Below, one piece after another: positions 58,255 through 64,000 of a stretch of DNA of 64,000 nt (its first letter is position 1; the number at the start of each line of letters is the position of its first letter). This DNA comes from Mangifera indica. Its lineage: Eukaryota > Streptophyta > Magnoliopsida > Sapindales > Anacardiaceae. Made by a program: the position numbers and the translations under genes. The DNA is taken from assembly GCF_011075055.1 (NCBI RefSeq), contig NC_058153.1, positions 9,796,001 to 9,860,000 on the forward strand, read 5' to 3'. The notes below the pieces were generated by a model. That model worked only from the letters and a program-made list of their open reading frames with translations, searched no databases and had not been told where the DNA came from.

Positions 58255-61200
58255 TTATAGGAACTCCTCCAAATCTATATCTGTTGGCACTTGATATCCA
58301 AAAAACATGGAGAAATCATTCAACTCATCCGAATCAGAAGTAAGCTTTGGCATCCTCCAGCTCTTTGCGACTTCAGAGCCATGCCCATTAGTGAGTAACT
58401 CCAAAACCTGAGAAGAAATAAACACTAGTCATTTTCTGATCCGGGCATCAGATTGATTTTACAAAATGCGAACGTTTGTATCAGAGAATTTTCATACCTC
58501 GCTCATTGATGGGCGCTGAATTGATGATTGTCGCACGCAATAGGCTGAAGCTAGCACTAGTCTATGCAGTTGATCCGAATCATAATTATTTTCCAGGCTC
58601 GGATCAATCAGTTCTGTGATATTTCCGGATTCTATGAAGGGCTTTGCCTGCATATGTTTAGAGCATTTGAGTATCAAAATGACTGGAAATCGAAGGTTTT
58701 TTGGAAGTTTGTTTACCCATAAGAGAAGATTTTGCTGTGATGAATCGACAGGTTTTCGCCCTGTAATGATCTCCAGGAGGAGGACTCCGAAGGCAAAAAC
58801 ATCAGTTTTCTCATCTACGATTCCGTGCATAAAGTATTCTGGAGCCAAGTACCCAAATGTCCCCTCAATTGGGATCACAGCATGGTGAGTCCATTTGTTT
58901 GGAAGCCATTTTGCAAGTCCAAAATCAGTAATCTGAAGACATAAAACAAACTCTGATTACATTCAGAACTCTCTGCCGTTAGCATAATTTGGCCAACAGA
59001 TTGCAGCGAGTAGTTTAAATAATCACCTGGGGCTCGTAATCCGGTCCAAGAAGGACATTGGAGGCTTTTATGTCGCGATGAATTATACGGTGCTTACAAC
59101 ATTTGTGAAGATAATGAAGACCCCTGGCAACTCCCAGGGCAATCTTGTATCTCACAGGCCAATCCAGGGACTTGGTTCTTTTTCCTGAGGATTATTTTAC
59201 TTTTAGAACCGGTTTCAATATTTGAAATTGTAAAAACAACTTTTAACCATTGATTTTACAATAGTTCGTATTCTTTTTTTTTTCTAATTTTTAATAAACA
59301 TGAACTCATTTCTATTAAACAGAAGCATTCCAATAAACAAGACCTTTTCGCCGTTTGAGAGCAGAGGAGGGCCGCATTTGAGCCAAGTATTATTACTTGA
59401 CCTTGAGCTTTACAAGCTCGGGAGTTATAGGTTCGAGTTTGAGGTAGAAACAACCAACTTGAGTTTGATCCGAAAAATCACAATTGAATCTTATAATTTA
59501 TATATTTATTAATTTCTCTTGTATTCAAAGTTGGATGTTAAGATTTTAGGAATGCAAGTGCCAAGTTTTAAATTTTAGGAGTTTATTGATATTATACTCG
59601 AACCAAGTAGACAACTCGCAATCCGAGCAACAGGGAGCTCAACCTCAGATCAACAATAATCAAGCTGAGCCTGGCTCAACGTAAGCCGAGCTGCAGCAAC
59701 TTGACTTATTTTTAGCCCTACAGCAGAGTGGTTAATTTTTTTTTCTTACCATGTATTGCAGATTCCAGATTGCCATTTTGAGAGAAGTTGAATATGAGAT
59801 AGAGTCCATTTTCTATGCAGCAACCGACTAAAGTTGCGGTATTGGGGTGACATACATGCCCAATTATGCCCAATTCCATGAGAAATTCTTTCTCTTTGTT
59901 TGCATTTTTGTTGTCCTTGGCCAGCCTCTTCACAGCAATGGTTCTTCCATCGGAAAGATTGCCTTTGTATACTTCCGAATACCCACCTTGACCGACCATA
60001 TTATCTAATAATCCGAACAAGATAATGTGTTTAAATATGCTCGACTGAAACAGTGTTAGTATCATAGATTCCCTAGTTTTTGAATTACCTGGGTGGAAGT
60101 TGTTGGTGGCTTTCGAGATCTCCATGAAGCTGAAACACTTCAACAAAGGCTGATGCCTTTCCTTGTTGGACAAACTTCTATTTCTTCTTCTCCAAGGTGA
60201 GTTCAGAATTGAAGTGATGAGTCTGTAAGGAGACACTAAATTGTTTTTGTTGAATTGGCCTTTGAACTTGGGAGTCTGCAGAGGAGGAGACTGGCTGATG
60301 GTGCTCGAGTCCTCAGCGCTAAATGTATCGTCTTCTGTGCTGTTAGATTCTTCCTCCAGTTGATCGAAAACAGTGATCGGTGATGGAATCTTGCTCCTTG
60401 TTTTTTCAAAGACAATGTGCTCCTTTTCATTATTAGTGATCTTGCTCAAGTGGTTTGAGTCCAACTGATGAGTTTCTGTTTTGAAAATTAAAGATCAGAG
60501 CCCTTCCAATTTCCTGTCCTCATTCGAATTCTATCAATTAAAGTAGTTTGGGAATAAACAAACCTGCAGAATTTGAAGAATCCAGGCTAGAATTTTTGTT
60601 TTCTTCAACACATTTCCCCACTGACACTATTGTGCAGCCTTCCGGGGCATTTTCCAAACAATACCTTGTAATTTGCTGTGAAAATCTACAAAACGAAATA
60701 AAAAAATGGGGCAGTTAATTATGATAGGCCAAAATCCTGAAGAATTAAGAACTGAATTTGCATAGAGATGTTGGTTTCTTACTTATTTGGTGAACGGTTT
60801 CTTGAGCCATGAAGCAGAAGAAAATCAGCTGAAATAAATTCTGCTTCCTGAATTAGACCTCTTCCGAAACTGGAGCTAAATCCCACTTTAGCCTCCAAAT
60901 TTATCTGATAAATTTTCAATGTTATATAATAAGATAAGTCGATCATACACTTAGTATATGCATATAATGTACCTGTTTCGACTGGCAGGTGTTGGCGAAG
61001 TCACCTAGAATAGAAATGACATAGGCTTTCGCTTGACGAATCTGATATCGCCTTTTCGAAATCGATCCAAGCTTCTTTGATTCTTCACCAACTGTTTTCA
61101 CAATCAATGCAGAAGCATAAGACATTACACAGTTAAAATGTAAGCAAAATTGGGTCCATACCCAAAAAAAAAAAAAATGTTTACTTACCGAGAACATGAA

Positions 61201-61327
61201 TGGCAACAATACTGTCATTTGGATGAGCCAGAACTGTGACTGCCCAAGAGAGAAGCTCTTTACTTTCATCTGGGTCTAAAGAAATAGCTACGAGAATTTT
61301 AGAAGAAGAAGCAGTTGAAGAAAACAT
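58255..61327 (-). CDS. Receptor-like cytoplasmic kinase with N-terminal UspA domain (RLCK VI-like, ten exons)
   Basis: Seen: minus-strand exons 61327-61189, 61091-60973, 60904-60783, 60685-60564, 60475-60089, 60004-59750, 59184-59027, 58932-58717, 58647-58498 and 58407-58255. All introns are GT-AG and all phases join, giving 606 residues with no stop. Residues 1 to about 155 form a universal-stress-protein (UspA) domain ([10 protein letters not shown] ... [12 protein letters not shown]). A serine-rich linker runs to about 285. The kinase follows: Gly loop G301-x-G-G-Y-S, Lys322, H-R-D at 417-419, D-F-G at 437-439 and A-P-E at 464-466. There is no signal peptide or membrane segment, so it is cytoplasmic. 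Known: RLCK class VI includes UspA-kinase fusions, and some class VI kinases are ROP-GTPase activated; substrates are unknown. All catalytic residues are present. The largest intron (59749-59185) is 565 bp. The start is the first Met of the UspA domain. Confidence 0.94.
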
Positions 61328-61745
61328 TGTTTGAATATTAGCTGATCTCAACTGAATTGAAAATTAATGTATGATTGAAAAAGAAACTCAATTTATTGAA
61401 AATATATAGTGAATAAGAAACAGCATGATTGAGGTAAGTAGGAGAGTGAGGCCGCTTTATCTGTAGCTTTCATTGAATTATTCTTGCTAAAGAAGGTTTA
61501 TAAAAATTGAATAGAGAAGAAGTGTGATTTTGTACTAGAATTTAAGCGTTTTTGTATATGTATTTGTGTTTTCCTCTTGCAATTTTGTACTAGAATTTAA
61601 GTGTTGTGGTTGGTTGCTTTGGGGAAGAAGCAAAGGTGAAGTGGCATGCATTTGATTTGTCTTACTACAGAAGAAACAACTTAAAAAAACAGTTCTTTGT
61701 AGAATTTGGTAGGAAGCACTCAAAGCGTGTCTCTCCCTTTATAAT
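61328..61745 (-). promoter_or_regulatory. Presumed 5' leader and promoter of the kinase gene
   Basis: Upstream of the ATG. An AATTTAAG/TTTTGTACTAGAATTTAAG block is duplicated at about 61529-61547 and 61583-61601. The 62-codon open stretch 61723-61535 lacks a domain and is not called. No TATA box can be chosen with confidence. Confidence 0.35.
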
Positions 61746-64000
61746 TAATTCGAATTGAACTGAAATCTAAATAAACGTCTAACTTGACTTTGACTCGATT
61801 CTAAAATTCAAGATCAATTAGTTTACTCTATTAGTTATAAGTTTGTTGGAGAAGCCATTGAAAAACTATCAGAGATGAGATAGAAGAAAAACTCAAAAGA
61901 GAATTAATATTGAAGAAGATAAAGAGTTATTAGAAAAGCTCTAGAGAAAATTAATCAGTCGATGAATTTTTGATGACTTGATTGAATCAATATTTAAGTT
62001 AAGGTTATTCTTACTTGAACTTGGCTTATTCGAGCCTAACATTGATCAGAAGTCAAGCAGCAAAAATAGAATCCACACTTGCTCAAAGTAACACTTAAAT
62101 TTTCATACATTCCAGTGCTTGAGATTTTGTCCAAGTATATAAAATTGAATAGAAACTGAAAATGCCACTTAACTACTTTGAGTTTATCATTTATTGGAAG
62201 ATTTTTTTTTTCAATGAAAGTTTAAAATACTCTAGTATGTTAATTTTTTAATTAATAAAATCAATTTAATATTTTAACAGAATCGCTAGCTTAAAGTTGT
62301 TTATTTTCCTTTAAAATTTTGCTAATTTTTATTGCAATAAATAAGTCAAAATTAAGGTAATTTTAGACTTAAAAAATTAATTAATTGACAAGTAAGATGG
62401 ATTAAATTTGGACATATCCCAAATAAGACATAGTTTAAAATCAGATCGAATATAAAAAAGTTAATTTAATATAGATAAATTGATATCCAAACTCGATTAA
62501 AAAATAATTTTATTTTGAATTCAATCTAAACTTATTCAAATTCTAATATTTAGATTGATTCAAACTTTTTTTATTTTATAAATGAATCAATTTTTTTATT
62601 TAAATTTAATTTATTCAATTTAAACTTAAATAATTCAAATTGAGTTTAACCCTATTAGTAAGTGATCATGGGGACTTAAGAGATACTCTCAAATTCTATT
62701 GGACCGCATGAGGTAAACCTCATGGACCAAAATAATTTCATAGTCATCATTTTTGTTTGGATTGGCCATGTTTGTCTTGGACTACACATCTTGCAAACGT
62801 GGGAAGAAAGAAAGTTTATTCAAAAGAATTTATTTATATTAGAAGGCAAGTACAACTAGAATTAAATTATTAATAATTATTGTCTCAATTAATGATGCAT
62901 TATTTGTTTCAAAGATTTCTACTTTATTATTAATATTCTTTTTCTGAATTAATTTCATCTTAAAACCCTTTGTATTTGTTTGAAAGATTCTTAAATAATT
63001 TTTTATTATAAGCTGATATTTAATTAGTGCCATATTTGACACTTATAAGATATTTGGTAAAAAACAGTCCTATATAAACTTAGTATTTAGATGATACGTT
63101 ATTAAATAATTAAGTATTATATTATTTTTAATTTAAAATTATTTAATTACCTAATTAGATATTAAAAATGAGATGTGTATAATTTTATTATTTAATAAAA
63201 ATATGCTTAATATAACCAAATATACCATATAGGTCAACCATGAAATTAAAAAACATAATAATTTATACTTATTTTATAAATTTTATTTCAAATATTCTTG
63301 TTACCATCCATGATTGATGACTCTCCCTAACATAAGTTTCCTTTTTTCATGGAATAATGTTAAATAATGTGGATTGCTATTTGGACCACCATAAGAATTT
63401 AAGACAAAAACTCAATGTCCAATCCAATTGCTATTGGTAATTAAACAAATATATAAAACCAAACCTCTCTCAGAAATCAGCATTCAAAGTTTTAAACTTT
63501 TATTCGTGAAAGTTTTTAACAAAAGTTTTGATTTATTATGATATAAGTTATCAAACTATTTTGTATTCAATGTGATGATGTATTGCTGGAGTGTATCATC
63601 ATCGACTGTGTTAAGAAAAAATATGGTTGAAGGGAATATATACTAAAGAGAAGGGTATTATTGGAATAAACGATGAATTTGCTTAAAAATATAACTACAT
63701 TAAAAGTTTGCCTAAAAACATTTAAACGACAATTTTTTTATCTCTTTTAGTTAATATCTCTAAGTTTTACAAGGAGGGAGAAGGAAAGAGGAACATGAAC
63801 CTTTTTTTGGGTAAGAAAGATAGAACACATCTATTGAATCTTTGGAACTATAAGCACTAGCATTCATTTTGAAATTTCTCACTCTCATAAGCATCATCTT
63901 AAGCTCACACAAAATACATTTTTTGGATTTTTTCCTTTGAACACATTGTAAAAAAATTGTAAATAACATTATAGTAGACATAAGTTTTGCTTAAATAAAC
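61746..64000. other. AT-rich intergenic DNA to the window end
   Basis: No coding similarity recognised. Short AT-rich runs such as AATTCAAATT and TTTAAATTTAATTTATTCAA at 62520-62650. Open stretches of 60-75 codons at 62839-63042 and 63760-63981 (-) have no domain. Any neighbouring gene lies beyond the edge. Confidence 0.35.

Noticed and set aside
1..64000. CRISPR arrays, bacterial-type operons, rRNA or tRNA genes
   Set aside because: None seen. The tandem arrays lack the repeat-spacer structure of CRISPR, and no cloverleaf-like tRNA gene was recognised; the only tRNA-related sequences are copia primer-binding sites.

Overview
This is a plant nuclear window, almost certainly from a eudicot; the species cannot be named from the sequence. 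It is very AT-rich and repeat-dense, the genes have short GT-AG introns, and the two intact protein genes are plant-specific: a CONSTANS-LIKE 4-type B-box/CCT gene (16825-17984, +, two exons) and a receptor-like cytoplasmic kinase with an N-terminal UspA domain (58255-61327, -, ten exons). Both can be reconstructed end to end without a stop or frameshift. Nearly everything else is mobile-element debris, much of it nested.

Left part (1-16.4 kb). An endogenous pararetrovirus (Caulimoviridae) remnant runs off the left edge: reverse transcriptase and RNase H, then a zinc-knuckle-like motif and another coding remnant. It abuts fragments of a Mutator-like element (MULE): transposase tail with SWIM finger on +, and Ulp1-like protease and DUF1985-like segments on -. 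Minisatellites, a long palindrome (about 11.19-11.82 kb) and two members of a long-inverted-repeat (foldback) family follow (12994-13847 and about 14.6-15.45 kb).

Middle part (16.4-49.6 kb). After the COL4-like gene comes a complete but decayed Ty1/copia element (C1, 19636-29093) with 1.6 kb LTRs. A duplicated block follows (copy A 31.66-32.98 kb; copy B 35.83-36.19 plus 48.01-49.61 kb). Both copies carry a fragment of a thaumatin-like protein gene. A second copia remnant (C2, 33.0-35.4 kb) lies between the copies and is itself hit by a 583-bp inverted-repeat element with a 9-bp target-site duplication. Copy B is split by a third copia element (C3, minus strand, 36.2-48.0 kb), and C3 is split by a hAT element (about 40.6-45.1 kb). 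Copy B also holds a third foldback element (48283-49152) with a perfect 9-bp duplication; copy A shows the corresponding uninterrupted site.

Right part (49.6-64 kb). A 7.55-kb MULE (49621-57168) can be bounded by diverged terminal inverted repeats and an 8/9-matching 9-bp duplication. It carries two decayed convergent genes: DUF1985-Ulp1-like on + and a MURA-type transposase on -, tail to tail across a spacer with a 33-34 bp tandem repeat. The kinase gene and AT-rich sequence complete the window.

The most informative observations are the datable nesting order, the foldback family, the two-gene Ulp1 MULE with palindromic subterminal motifs, and stop and missense changes in C1 and the hAT gene that look like cytosine deamination.
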